Origin: Pseudomonas sp. JM0905a
GTDB lineage: Bacteria > Pseudomonadota > Gammaproteobacteria > Pseudomonadales > Pseudomonadaceae
Direction of reading: 5' to 3'
Assembly (NCBI RefSeq): GCF_014700075.1
Contig: NZ_JACXBU010000013.1
Location: 1-64,000, forward strand
DNA length: 64,000 nucleotides
The position numbers and the translations under genes are program-made. Positions within the stretch are counted from its first letter, which is position 1, and the number at the start of each line of letters is the position of its first letter. Positions 17,016-26,409 of the stretch are shown here, piece after piece. The notes beneath the pieces were generated by a model. It was given only the letters and a program-made list of their open reading frames with translations, was not told where the DNA came from and searched no databases.

Positions 17016-17909
17016 ATGACCTCGCTGTCGCGCCGCCTCGCCTCCACCCTGCTGCCCGTTTCTGTCCTCCTGGTGGCAATGGCCTCCATCCAGAGCGGCG
17101 CGTCCCTCGCCAAAAGCCTGTTCCCGGTGATCGGCCCCCAGGGCACCACCACCCTGCGCCTGGTGTTCGCGGCCATCATCCTCACGCTGGTCCTGCGCCC
17201 CTGGCGTGCGCGCATCAACAAGGAATCCCTCAAGCCGCTGATCCTCTACGGGCTGGCCCTGGGCGGCATGAACCTGATGTTCTACATGTCCCTGCGCACC
17301 ATCCCGCTGGGCATCGCCGTCGCCCTCGAATTCACCGGCCCCCTGGCGGTCGCGCTGTTCGCCTCGCGCCGCGCCATCGATTTCATCTGGATCGGCCTGG
17401 CAGCGCTGGGCCTCTGGCTCCTGTTGCCGCTGGGCAAGACCGGAGGCCACCTGGACCTGACGGGCATGGCCTACGCCCTTGGCGCTGGCATCTGCTGGGC
17501 GCTGTACATCCTCTACGGCGCCAAGGCCGGCAGCGACCACGGCATGCAGGGCGCGGCCCTCGGCGTGCTGGTGGCGGCCATCTTCACGGCGCCGATTGGC
17601 ATCGCCCATGCCGGTGTCGACCTGCTGCGCCCGGAGCTGTTGCCCATAGCGCTGGGCGTTGCCCTGCTCTCCACCGCCATCCCCTACAGCCTGGAAATGG
17701 TCGCCCTGACGCGCCTGCCGACACAGACCTTCGGCACCCTGATGAGCATCGAGCCCGCGTTCGGCGCGCTTTCCGGGTTGATTTTCCTCGGCGAGCACCT
17801 GTCATTGCTGCAGTGGCTGGCGATCTTCTGCATTATCCTCGCCTCCGTCGGCTGCACCGTCACGGCGCCACCGCGCCAGCCGTCCCAGCCCCTGGTGCCA
17901 GCCGACTAA
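17016..17909 (+). CDS. rhtA: EamA-family (RhtA-like) amino-acid exporter
   Basis: This 297-residue inner-membrane protein has ten predicted helices arranged as two EamA repeats. The second repeat contains STAIPYSLEMVALTRLP and LMSIEPAFGALSGLIFLGE, closely matching the RhtA threonine/homoserine exporter group. It is transcribed away from the XRE-cupin regulator, which probably controls it. The substrate is inferred from family resemblance. Confidence 0.82.
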   Translation: MTSLSRRLASTLLPVSVLLVAMASIQSGASLAKSLFPVIGPQGTTTLRLVFAAIILTLVLRPWRARINKESLKPLILYGLALGGMNLMFYMSLRTIPLGIAVALEFTGPLAVALFASRRAIDFIWIGLAALGLWLLLPLGKTGGHLDLTGMAYALGAGICWALYILYGAKAGSDHGMQGAALGVLVAAIFTAPIGIAHAGVDLLRPELLPIALGVALLSTAIPYSLEMVALTRLPTQTFGTLMSIEPAFGALSGLIFLGEHLSLLQWLAIFCIILASVGCTVTAPPRQPSQPLVPAD

Positions 17910-17999
17910 TCCGGGCATTTCCGCTGATTTTCCTCTTGCGGAGAACGGGTGATTCTCCGCAGGCTATAGCGATCCGGACCGCGTCTTACAGGTACCCCA

Positions 18000-18941
<942 letters not shown>

Positions 18942-18943
18942 CG

Positions 18944-18984
18944 TTGTGGGGGCGAATTCATTCGCGATTGAAATCGCTCCAACA
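18944..18984. repeat. REP-like palindrome
   Basis: TTGTGGGGGCGAATTCATTCGC and GCGATTGAAATCGCTCCAACA form a near-symmetrical pair, the short complete form of the dispersed family. Confidence 0.68.
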
Positions 18985-19003
18985 GGGTCTCGGTACCCAC
19001 ATT

Positions 19004-19041
19004 TCCCCCTCACCCCAACCCTCTCCCTCAGGGAGAGGGGG
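19004..19041. repeat. CCCTCACCCC..GGGAGAGGGG repeat
   Basis: CCCTCTCCCTCAGGGAGAGGG is a hairpin preceded by CCCCCTCACCCCAAC. Related copies lie at 23735-23770 and 26375-26400, inside the hydroquinone operon. Confidence 0.65.
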
Positions 19042-19074
19042 CCGACGGTGCAGGACTGAAAGATCGTGCCAGCC

Positions 19075-19104
19075 GTAGGGTGGAAATAGCCTTTCATTTC
19101 CACC
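19075..19104. repeat. Hairpin GGTGGAAAT..ATTTCCACC
   Basis: A 9-bp inverted repeat with loop AGCCTTTC, similar to the hairpin at 176-201. It is placed just before a bidirectional terminator. Confidence 0.5.
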
Positions 19105-19108
19105 AACA

Positions 19109-19136
19109 AAAAACGGCCCTATCAGGGGCCGTTTTT
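19109..19136. terminator. Bidirectional intrinsic terminator
   Basis: AAAAACGGCCC, a 6-base loop, then GGGCCGTTTTT. It lies between the rightward serine acetyltransferase and the leftward M14 peptidase and has U-tracts in both directions. Confidence 0.8.
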
Positions 19137-19151
19137 CATAGCGCGCTCAGC

Positions 19152-20282
19152 TCAACGCAGCTTGTCCACCATCGCCGCGATCACCGACAGCACATCCTTG
19201 CCCAGGCGCTTGGAACGTTCGCCGTTCCAGGCGGTGCGCGGGTGCGGGTTGTCGTCGTGGTCCTTGAACGGCATCTCGATGGTGAAGGACAGGCAGTCGA
19301 AGGCCATGCCCACGGCGTTGCACGCCAGGGTGGTATTGGCCTTGCCCGGTTCGTCGCGGGGATAGCCGAACTTCGTCTGGAACTCCGCGCCCATATCCAC
19401 CAGACGCTGGCGGAATTCGTTTTCCAGGGCTTCCAGGCGCGGTGTGTAGCCGGGGTTGCCTTCGCAGCCGGCGGTGAACACATGGGGGATTTCCTCGTCA
19501 CCGTGGATGTCGAGGAACAGGTCCACACCCACCTTGCGCATCTGTTGCTGGACGAAGAACACTTCTGGAGTCTCGGTGTCGTCGGCGGACTGCCAGGCAC
19601 GGTTGAGGTCCTTGCCGGCGACGTTGGTGCGCAGGTGTCCACGGAATGCGCCATCCGGGTTCATGTTCGGCACCAGGTAGAGGTCGGCCTTGGCCAGCAA
19701 TGCATCGATCTCGGCATCACCCTCCTTCGACAGGCGCTCGATCACCCCTTCCATGTACCACTCGGCCATGTGCTCGCCGGGGTGCTGCTGGGCGATGATC
19801 CAGACCTTGCGCTGGGCGTTCGGGTTGCGGCTGACACGCAGCAGCGGAATCTCGCGGCCCTCGATGCTCTTGCCCACCGCCACCACTTCGGCGCCGGTCT
19901 TGTCCAGCGCTTCGCTGATGAGCCAGTCATGGCGGGCGCGGCTATAGGGTTCGAAATAGGCGAACCAGATTTGATCGTGGGTGGGCTCAAGGGCGAAGTG
20001 CAGGCCCTTGTCGTCGAAACTGCTGGGCACGCGGAACCAGTTGACCTGGTCGTAGGACGCGGCGGCGTTGTAGCCGGTCCAGGCGTGGCTGTAGGCGGAC
20101 TGCCCGGCGTTGGTCAGGCTGAAGCCATGGCGCTGGCCGGGGGTCATGCCCTCGACCTTGAAGTGGAACCACTGGAAGTGGTGGCTCTTCAGGTCCGGCC
20201 GCATGGCCAGCAGCACCTGTTGCGGGTTGCTGGCGTCAATCACTTCGATATTGCCGCTGTCGAAGTCCGAGCTGATCTTCAT
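19152..20282 (-). CDS. M14-family zinc carboxypeptidase (cytosolic type)
   Basis: This 376-residue protein has an N-terminal beta-rich domain of about 125 residues (HHFQWFHFKVEGMTPG, YDQVNWFRVPSSFD) as in cytosolic carboxypeptidase-like proteins, followed by the M14 catalytic domain. The zinc site is HPGEHMAEW (His and Glu) plus the downstream His in LDIHGDEEIPHVF. The catalytic Glu is expected in LSFTIEMPFKDH. There is no signal peptide, so it is cytoplasmic. I chose the start at 20282 with GAGG upstream. The cellular substrate is unknown. Confidence 0.87.
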   Translation of the reverse strand: MKISSDFDSGNIEVIDASNPQQVLLAMRPDLKSHHFQWFHFKVEGMTPGQRHGFSLTNAGQSAYSHAWTGYNAAASYDQVNWFRVPSSFDDKGLHFALEPTHDQIWFAYFEPYSRARHDWLISEALDKTGAEVVAVGKSIEGREIPLLRVSRNPNAQRKVWIIAQQHPGEHMAEWYMEGVIERLSKEGDAEIDALLAKADLYLVPNMNPDGAFRGHLRTNVAGKDLNRAWQSADDTETPEVFFVQQQMRKVGVDLFLDIHGDEEIPHVFTAGCEGNPGYTPRLEALENEFRQRLVDMGAEFQTKFGYPRDEPGKANTTLACNAVGMAFDCLSFTIEMPFKDHDDNPHPRTAWNGERSKRLGKDVLSVIAAMVDKLR

Positions 20283-20391
20283 GAATACCTCAGGGGCTCT
20301 TTTTTTCACGGTACGAACAGCATCGCAGGTCGCGCCGTGCGGGAAAATCGTCGGGGCGACATCGACGGACAGCCGGCGCCCCGTCTGAAGG

Positions 20392-21054
20392 TTATTCGCC
20401 TCGGTCTTCCAGGCGGGCAAGGCGTGCTTCCAGGTCTGCGACGCGCGCTTCCAACTCTTCGATGCGGGCATCGGCGGCGGCGCGCGCCTCGCCAGCCCGC
20501 TCCGGCTGGCTGGCGCGGGCCTCCAGCAGGGCCTCGAGGTCGGCCGGCTCGCCCATCAGGTGCATGTAGCGGTCTTCGCGCTGGCCGCCCTGGCGCGGCA
20601 TCAGGACTGCCAGGCCACGGCCGATGAGGCGTTCGAGCTGGTGGCGGACGTCTTCGGTGTCGTCGAAGTCGGCCATGCGGTTGCTGCGGGTCAGCAGCTC
20701 GCCCAGGGTCTGCGGGCCGCGCAGGAGCAGCAGGCCGATGAGGATCAGCTGCGGCTGCACCACTTCCAGGGCCTTGTCCGCGCGCTGCTCCCAGCGGTCG
20801 GCGCGGCTGCCCATCACCAGCTTCACCAGGCCACGCGACTCCAGGTTGCGCAGCGACTGGCCAGCCTGGCCGGGGGTGACGTTCATCACCGGCTCGCGGC
20901 TGGTCTTCTGGTTGCTGGCCAGCACCAGGGCGTTGAGGGTCAGCGGGTAGGACTCGGGGGTGGTGGCCTGCTTCTCGATCAGGCTGCCGAGCAGCCGGGC
21001 CTCGATGGCGTTGAGCGGAGCGTCGGCGAACTGGGCATGGATCTCGGTGGACAT
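20392..21054 (-). CDS. YceH-family (DUF480) protein
   Basis: This 220-residue protein has the family opening ([30 protein letters not shown]) and two winged-helix-like modules ([44 protein letters not shown]). It ends in a coiled coil of about 45 residues ([23 protein letters not shown]). Its biochemical function is not established. The tail is typical of proteobacterial members. Confidence 0.88.
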   Translation of the reverse strand: MSTEIHAQFADAPLNAIEARLLGSLIEKQATTPESYPLTLNALVLASNQKTSREPVMNVTPGQAGQSLRNLESRGLVKLVMGSRADRWEQRADKALEVVQPQLILIGLLLLRGPQTLGELLTRSNRMADFDDTEDVRHQLERLIGRGLAVLMPRQGGQREDRYMHLMGEPADLEALLEARASQPERAGEARAAADARIEELEARVADLEARLARLEDRGE

Positions 21055-21101
21055 AGCACTATCCGTCTGCTGAAAAGTGCCACTAGCCTAGTCTCCGCCG
21101 G

Positions 21102-21986
21102 CTAGCGAGAAAAGCGCTGCACCAGGAAGTCGATGAAGGCCCTCACCTTGGCGGGCAGCCGGCGCCCCGGCGGGCACACTGCATAGATCTGCGAAGCGGG
21201 CAGCGGAAAGTCCTGCAATACCTCCACCAGCCGGCCGCTGGCGAGATTTTCCTCCAGCAGGAAGCGCGGCAGCGACACCAGCCCGAGACCATCCATCGCC
21301 GCCTGCACCAGCACCTCGCCATTGTTGGCGATCAACCTGGGCCGCACCGTCACCGAACGCCATTCACGCCCCATGAGGAACTGCCACTGGCTGCTGTTGG
21401 CGCGGTTCTTGTAGCCCAGGCATTGGTGCTCGCGCAGGTCGTCGGGCACTTGCGGAGCGCCGTGTTCGGCGAGGTAGGCGGGGCTGGCGCAGATGGCGTG
21501 CGGGCAAGGCCCCAGCTCGCGCGCCACCAGGGTGGAATCCGGCAGACGGCCGATGCGCAGGGTGAGGTCGTAGCCTTCGTTGACCAGGTCCACGTAGCGG
21601 TCGTTCAGGTCCAGCTCCACCTCCAGGCCGGGATGGGCCTGCATGAACTCGTTGAGCGCCGGTGACAGGTACTTGAGCCCGAACGACATGGGCGCCGCCA
21701 GCCGCAGGCGTCCGCGCAGCTCGCTCTGCAGGCTGCGGGTAGCCTCCTCGGCCTCGGCCAGGTCGCCAAGGATGCGCTGGGTGCGCTCGAAGTAGTCCAT
21801 CCCGGTCTCGGTCAGGCTGAGGCGCCGGGTGGTGCGATTGAACAGCCGGCACTCCAGGTGCCGCTCCAGCGCACTCATGCGTCGGCTGACCACCGATTTT
21901 GCGATGTTCAATCGCTGTGCGGCCGCTGAGAAGCCGCCAGTCTCGACCACGACCACGAATACCCGCATGTCTTCGAACAAGTTCAT
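21102..21986 (-). CDS. LysR-family transcriptional regulator
   Basis: This 294-residue protein has an N-terminal winged helix-turn-helix (GGFSAAAQRLNIAKSVVSRRMSALERHL), followed by a substrate-binding domain resembling the CrgA/PecT-like group (RLAAPMSFGLKYLSPALNEF). Upstream is only a REP-like repeat; neither neighbour is divergent and adjacent, so its target is unclear. Confidence 0.86.
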   Translation of the reverse strand: MNLFEDMRVFVVVVETGGFSAAAQRLNIAKSVVSRRMSALERHLECRLFNRTTRRLSLTETGMDYFERTQRILGDLAEAEEATRSLQSELRGRLRLAAPMSFGLKYLSPALNEFMQAHPGLEVELDLNDRYVDLVNEGYDLTLRIGRLPDSTLVARELGPCPHAICASPAYLAEHGAPQVPDDLREHQCLGYKNRANSSQWQFLMGREWRSVTVRPRLIANNGEVLVQAAMDGLGLVSLPRFLLEENLASGRLVEVLQDFPLPASQIYAVCPPGRRLPAKVRAFIDFLVQRFSR

Positions 21987-22068
21987 TTCCGGCTGCCTTT
22001 GGGAAGCGATGAGCCTTTATCGCAGGTCAGGCGGGATTGGGCATTGGCATTTGTTAAGACGGGCCGCC

Positions 22069-22162
22069 TGAGGGGGCGAATTCATTCGCAAACGGCAGCG
22101 CAGTTGCCCCTGGGGCCAAAGGGCGAACCTTCGGTCCGCACAGCATTGAAATCGCCCCCACA
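22069..22162. repeat. Long REP-like repeat (two-arm form)
   Basis: The left arm GAGGGGGCGAATTCATTCGC and right arm ATTGAAATCGCCCCCACA are separated by about 55 bp containing two small hairpins (CGGCAGCGCAGTTGCC and GGCGAACCTTCGGTCC). The same organisation occurs at 38468 and 63120. Confidence 0.66.
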
Positions 22163-22181
22163 AAAAAGCGGCACCGAAGCA

Positions 22182-22511
22182 TCACCCCAAAATCTCCACC
22201 CTCCCCTCCACCACCCGCACCGGCACCGCCTCCAGCCGACTGCCTTCACAGGGGCCTTCGATGCAGTGGCCGTCCTCGAAGCGGAACAGAGCGCTGTGGT
22301 GGGCGCACATCAGCACCTGGCTGCGATAGGTGCTGAACTCGCCGGGGCGGAAGTCCAACGGCACCGAGAAATGCGGGCAGCGATTGCGGTAGCCCCACAC
22401 CTCCTGACCACGGCGCACCAGTACCAGCGGCAACGCCTTGCCCTCCAACTCGGCGTCCAGGGCCAGGGCACCGCCATCGGCGATGGCCTCCAGTGCGCAA
22501 AGCGGGTTCAT
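22182..22511 (-). CDS. Rieske [2Fe-2S] ferredoxin-like protein
   Basis: This 109-residue single-domain protein has the cluster ligands Cys45-x-His47 and Cys69-x2-His72 (RCPHFSVPL and LMCAHHSALF), followed by 'CIEGPCEGSRLE'. This is the standard Rieske arrangement with a 21-residue spacing. It is the last gene of the hydroquinone/hydroxyquinol operon, its ATG overlapping the YciI-like stop (ATGA). Rieske ferredoxins usually feed electrons to an oxygenase or keep an active-site iron reduced. Here a role in reactivating one of the ring-cleaving dioxygenases is plausible but unproven. Confidence 0.85.
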   Translation of the reverse strand: MNPLCALEAIADGGALALDAELEGKALPLVLVRRGQEVWGYRNRCPHFSVPLDFRPGEFSTYRSQVLMCAHHSALFRFEDGHCIEGPCEGSRLEAVPVRVVEGRVEILG

Positions 22512-22819
22512 CCGCGCAGCTCCGGGTTACCCAAGCCCCAGTTCCAGGGGCGGATCTCGATGTGCTCGAACAGCCCGGCGCGCACGTAGGGGTCATCGCC
22601 AAGAAAGGCCTGTACGTCGGCCAGGCTCATCGCCTCCACCACCAGCAATGTGCCGTTCATGCGGCCGTTGCTGTGGTCCAGCGTGGGGCCGCCGAGACGC
22701 ACCACGACCCGGTGCGGATAGGGATTGCGCAGGTGTTCGCGATGGGCCGGACGCACCTGGCTGCGCAGGCTGATCTGGTCCGGTTTGTCAGTGGCGAAGA
22801 CGGCGAAGTACTGGCTCAT
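22508..22819 (-). CDS. YciI-family small protein
   Basis: This 103-residue protein begins MSQYFAVFATDKPD and contains 'RPAHREHL' and 'LLVVEAMSLADVQAFLGDDPYVRAGLFEHIEIRPWNW'. This is the YciI (ferredoxin-like, dehalogenase/isomerase-like) fold with its conserved His and Asp. It is wedged between the intradiol dioxygenase and the Rieske gene with overlapping start and stop codons on both sides. A step in aromatic breakdown such as isomerisation is suggested by context only. Confidence 0.82.
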   Translation of the reverse strand: MSQYFAVFATDKPDQISLRSQVRPAHREHLRNPYPHRVVVRLGGPTLDHSNGRMNGTLLVVEAMSLADVQAFLGDDPYVRAGLFEHIEIRPWNWGLGNPELRG

Positions 22820-23691
22820 CAGGCTTCTCGCTCCAACACGAAGTCGTAGCTGGCCAGGCGGAAAGAACCGTCGAAGCCGAATGGCGCCGCCAGAGGATGG
22901 TTTGCCTGGCACGGCTGGTAGACCACCTTGAGGGAATCCTTGACGCCGAACACCACGTCCGAGTCCAGGTAGGGGTCGTCATGGTTGAACAGGTGGGTGA
23001 CCAGGGTGCGCTGACCAGGTGCCATGACCATGAAGTGCAGGTGCGCAGGTCGCCAGGGGTGGCGGTCGCTGGCTTGCAGCAGGCGCCCCACCGGGCCATC
23101 GGTGGGAATGGGATAGCTCACCGGCAAGGTGGTGCGAATGGCGAAACGACCCTCCGCGTCGGTGCGATAACGCCCGCGCAGGTTGGTCAGGGGCTGCTCC
23201 GGGTCCTGCCCGGAATACATGCCGTTCTCCGCGGTCTGCCAGACATCCAGCACCGCGTTGGCGATGGGTTCGCCCGCCGCATCCAGTACCCGCCCCTGCA
23301 CCAGGGCCGGTTCGCCCGGAGTGAAGGCCATGTTCTCGCCGTGGCCACGCTCCGGCATGCCGGCGATGTAGAACGGCCCGAACACCGTGGTTTCGGTAGC
23401 CGACTCGCAAGCACGGTGATTGATGGCATCCACCAGCATGGACAGGCCGATCACATCCGAGAGCAGGATGAACTCCTGGCGCACGGTGCCGTCGCACGTC
23501 TTGCCGGTATCGGTAAGGAAGCGGATGCCTTCCAGCCATTCGTCCTCAGTCAGTTCCACCTCGCTGGCGAACGCGTGGAGGTGGCGAACCAGGCTCTGCA
23601 CCACCTTACGCAGGCGCGGGTTGGGCGTGTTGGCGAAGGCAGCAACCGCCTGGGCGGAAATCTTCGCTTCGTTGCTCGGGATGTTGTTCAT
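22819..23691 (-). CDS. Intradiol ring-cleavage dioxygenase, probably hydroxyquinol 1,2-dioxygenase
   Basis: This 290-residue non-heme Fe(III) enzyme has an N-terminal dimerisation helix region, then TTVFGPFYIAG, LDVWQTAENGMYSGQ (Tyr ligand), RGRYRTDAEGRFAIRT (second Tyr), and HPWRPAHLHFMV (the two His ligands). Length and the motif 'ETTVFGPFY' fit hydroxyquinol rather than catechol dioxygenases. It would convert hydroxyquinol to maleylacetate, the substrate of the reductase encoded next upstream. Its start codon overlaps nothing, but its stop overlaps the YciI-like start. Substrate preference is inferred from length, motifs and neighbours. Confidence 0.84.
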   Translation of the reverse strand: MNNIPSNEAKISAQAVAAFANTPNPRLRKVVQSLVRHLHAFASEVELTEDEWLEGIRFLTDTGKTCDGTVRQEFILLSDVIGLSMLVDAINHRACESATETTVFGPFYIAGMPERGHGENMAFTPGEPALVQGRVLDAAGEPIANAVLDVWQTAENGMYSGQDPEQPLTNLRGRYRTDAEGRFAIRTTLPVSYPIPTDGPVGRLLQASDRHPWRPAHLHFMVMAPGQRTLVTHLFNHDDPYLDSDVVFGVKDSLKVVYQPCQANHPLAAPFGFDGSFRLASYDFVLEREA

Positions 23692-23734
23692 CTTGTGTTC
23701 CCGTAATTCGGTGAGTGCGAGTGGTCTGGGAGTT

Positions 23735-23770
23735 CCCTCACCCCCGGCCCCTCTCCCAGAGGGAGAGGGG
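23735..23770. repeat. CCCTCACCCCCGGCC..GGGAGAGGGG repeat
   Basis: A hairpin CCCCTCTCCC-AGA-GGGAGAGGGG inside the operon, between the maleylacetate reductase stop and the dioxygenase start. It belongs to the same family as 19004 and 26375. Confidence 0.65.
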
Positions 23771-23778
23771 AGAAAACT

Positions 23779-24846
23779 TCACGCGGGAGGAAGTCCCTGC
23801 CAGGCGCGCACGAGCATGGCTTGGATGGCGTCCTGCTCGAACGGGCGCGGGTTGTAGTAGGGGCTGGAGCAGGCGATTACCGCCGTCTCCGCCGGGCCTT
23901 CCTCGGGCAGGCCGATCTCGGCCAGGGAGGCAGGGATTCCCAGCTTGCGGTTCAGGGCGAACAACAGCGGCCCCACCTCCGACGCCTCCTGCCCGCCAAG
24001 GGCACGTGCGGCGCGGCGCAAGGGCTCGGCTGCCGCCTCGCGGTTGTAGTGGGCAGCATGGGGCAGCACCACTGCGTGGGCCTGGGCATGGGGCAGATTG
24101 AAGGTGCCGCCCAGGGTGTGGCAGAGCTTGTGGTGGATGGCCATGCCCACCGAGCCCAGGCAGATGCCGGCCAGCCAGGCACCATAGAGCGCCCGGCTGC
24201 GGGCTTCGGCGTCTTGCGGATCGGCCACCACGCCTGGCAACGCTTCGGCCAGGGCACGGATCGACTCCTCCGCCATCAGGGCAATGATCGGGTTGGCGTC
24301 CTGGGCGTAGAGCGCCTCCACGGCATGGGCCATGGCGTTCATGCCGGAGCAGGCGGAAATCGCCGTTGGCAGACTCAGGGTCAGTTGCGGGTCATAGACC
24401 ACGGTCTTCGGCAATACGCGGATATCGCGCCCGGTCTTTTTCAGGCGGTTCTCGGTCAGGCCGTAGATGGGCGTCATTTCCGAACCGGCATAGGTGGTCG
24501 GCACCGCCAGGATAGGCAAGCCGGACTCCAGGGCAATGGCCTTGCCGAGGCCAATGGTGGAGCCACCGCCAATGGCCACGCAGCAATCGGCGCCAAGCCT
24601 GGCCGCCTCTTCACGCGCGGCGCGGGCCACTTCCACCGGCACATGCATCACCGCCTGCGGATAGACCCCGGCGGCTCGCTCGCCGAGGATGCCCGCCACC
24701 CGCTCGCCCAAGTGGCGCTGTTCCGGCGTGGTGAGGATCAATGCGCGGCGAGCGCCAAGCGTGTCCAGCTCTTCGGCCAGCGAGTCCAGCTTGCCCCAGC
24801 CGAACACCACGCGGGAGGCCAGGCCCTGGTAGATGAATGGATTCAT
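23779..24846 (-). CDS. Maleylacetate reductase
   Basis: This 355-residue iron-containing-alcohol-dehydrogenase-fold enzyme reduces maleylacetate to 3-oxoadipate with NAD(P)H. Nucleotide binding is by VAIGGGSTIGLGKAIA, and the family motifs AVPTTYAGSEMTPIYG and HHKLCHTLGG(T)FNLPHAQ are intact. It sits 8 bp after the aldehyde dehydrogenase gene on the same strand and joins the products of the hydroquinone and hydroxyquinol branches to central beta-ketoadipate metabolism. I chose the start at 24846, with GAGGTCG just upstream. Confidence 0.9.
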   Translation of the reverse strand: MNPFIYQGLASRVVFGWGKLDSLAEELDTLGARRALILTTPEQRHLGERVAGILGERAAGVYPQAVMHVPVEVARAAREEAARLGADCCVAIGGGSTIGLGKAIALESGLPILAVPTTYAGSEMTPIYGLTENRLKKTGRDIRVLPKTVVYDPQLTLSLPTAISACSGMNAMAHAVEALYAQDANPIIALMAEESIRALAEALPGVVADPQDAEARSRALYGAWLAGICLGSVGMAIHHKLCHTLGGTFNLPHAQAHAVVLPHAAHYNREAAAEPLRRAARALGGQEASEVGPLLFALNRKLGIPASLAEIGLPEEGPAETAVIACSSPYYNPRPFEQDAIQAMLVRAWQGLPPA

Positions 24847-24854
24847 GGTCGACC

Positions 24855-26318
24855 TCAGCGCTTGAAATGGGGCGGAATCTTCGCGTCCACGTTGACCCAC
24901 ACGGAGCGGGCCTCGGTGTAGTCGTGGATGGCCTCGAAGCCCATCTCGCGGCCATAGCCGGACTGGCCAACGCCGCCGAAGGGGCTGCCGGGGCTGACGC
25001 GCTTGTAGCAGTTGACCCAGCACATACCGGCGTGAATGTTCGCTGCCATGCGGTGGGCGCGTTGCAGGTCGCGGGTCCACAGGCCGCTGCCCAGGCCGTA
25101 CTGGGTGCCGTTGGCGATCGCCAGGGCCTCTTCGTCCGTGGAGAAGCGCAGCACAGTGACGAACGGGCCGAACACCTCTTCCTGGGCCACGCGGTGATCC
25201 GGCTGGGCTTCGACCACAGTCGGCTCGACGTAGTAGCCATCGGCGAGTGCTGGATCATTGGGCACCTTGCCGCCGGTCAGTATGCGGCCACCCTGGGCGC
25301 GGGCGATGTCCACATAGTCCATCACGCGGTCGCGGTGCTGGGCGGACGTCAGTGGGCCCATTTCAGTGTTCGGGTCCAGCGGGCTGCCCAGGCGGATGGA
25401 GCGCGCCAGGCCGATGAAACGTTCGAGGAATTCGTCAGCAATGCGCTCGTGGAGAATCAGCCGCGACCCGGCGATGCAGGCCTGCCCCTGGTTATGGAAG
25501 ATCGCCCAGGCGGCGCCATTCACGGCGGCGTCCAGATCGGCGTCCTCGAAGACAATGTTGGCGCCCTTCCCGCCCAGCTCCAGCTGTACCCGCTTGAGGT
25601 TGCCCTGGGAGGCTTCGACGATGCGACGGCCGGTGGCGGTGGAGCCGGTGAAGCAGATCTTGCCCACGTCCTCGTGCTCGGCCAGGCGCTGGCCGGCGGT
25701 GTGGCCGTAACCCGGCACCACGTTGACCACGCCGTCGGGGAAGCCCACTTCCTTCATCAGCTCGGCGATGCGCAGGGTGGACAGCGGGGTGATCTCCGAC
25801 GGTTTGATCACCACCGTGTTACCGGCGGCGAGCGCCGGGCCCATCTTCCAGCTGGTGAACATCAGCGGGAAGTTCCACGGCACGATCTGGCCGACCACGC
25901 CGATGGGCTTGCGCTGCACGTAGTTGAGGAAACCGGCTTCCACCGGGATCACCGCCCCTTCGATCTTGTCGGCCATGCCGCCGAAGTAGCGGAAACAGGC
26001 AGCGGTGCGCGGCACATCGAGGCCGCGGGAGTCGCGAATCGGATGGCCGGTGTCCAGGGATTCCAGCTGCGCCAGTTCTTCTGCCTGTTCCTCGATCTTG
26101 TCCGCCAGTTTCAGCAGCAGGCGACCGCGCTCGGCGCCCGACAGTGCGGCCCAGGCCGGAAAGGCGCGCTTGGCAGCGGCAACAGCCAGGTCCACGTCCT
26201 CGGCTTCGGCGGCGGCGATATGGGTGATCAACGAGCCGTCATGGGGCGACAGGACTTCAATCGTGCCGCCCTTCTGGGCCGGTACGAAGCGGCCATCGAT
26301 GAAGAGTTGGTTTTGCAT
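24855..26318 (-). CDS. Aldehyde dehydrogenase, likely 4-hydroxymuconic semialdehyde dehydrogenase
   Basis: This 487-residue NAD(P)-dependent enzyme has the Glu motif LELGGKGANIVFEDAD, the catalytic Cys in FHNQGQACIAGSR, and the NAD-fold segment FTGSTATGRRI. Placed between the hydroquinone dioxygenase large subunit and maleylacetate reductase, it matches the HapF/PnpD position in hydroquinone pathways, where it oxidises 4-hydroxymuconic semialdehyde to maleylacetate. The start at 26318 gives the usual length. The substrate is inferred from gene order. Confidence 0.87.
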   Translation of the reverse strand: MQNQLFIDGRFVPAQKGGTIEVLSPHDGSLITHIAAAEAEDVDLAVAAAKRAFPAWAALSGAERGRLLLKLADKIEEQAEELAQLESLDTGHPIRDSRGLDVPRTAACFRYFGGMADKIEGAVIPVEAGFLNYVQRKPIGVVGQIVPWNFPLMFTSWKMGPALAAGNTVVIKPSEITPLSTLRIAELMKEVGFPDGVVNVVPGYGHTAGQRLAEHEDVGKICFTGSTATGRRIVEASQGNLKRVQLELGGKGANIVFEDADLDAAVNGAAWAIFHNQGQACIAGSRLILHERIADEFLERFIGLARSIRLGSPLDPNTEMGPLTSAQHRDRVMDYVDIARAQGGRILTGGKVPNDPALADGYYVEPTVVEAQPDHRVAQEEVFGPFVTVLRFSTDEEALAIANGTQYGLGSGLWTRDLQRAHRMAANIHAGMCWVNCYKRVSPGSPFGGVGQSGYGREMGFEAIHDYTEARSVWVNVDAKIPPHFKR

Positions 26319-26374
26319 AAAAAGCTCTCCGGGCGCCGTGACCAGGCACGGCGTCCATAGGTGGCATGAATTGG

Positions 26375-26400
26375 CCCCCTCTCCCGTCAGGGGAGAGGGG
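26375..26400. repeat. CCCCCTCTCCC..GGGGAGAGGGG hairpin repeat
   Basis: A perfect inverted repeat with loop GTCA, located between two genes of the hydroquinone operon. It is a short member of the family at 19004 and 23735. It might attenuate downstream expression. Confidence 0.65.
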
Positions 26401-26409
26401 CGCTGGGAG

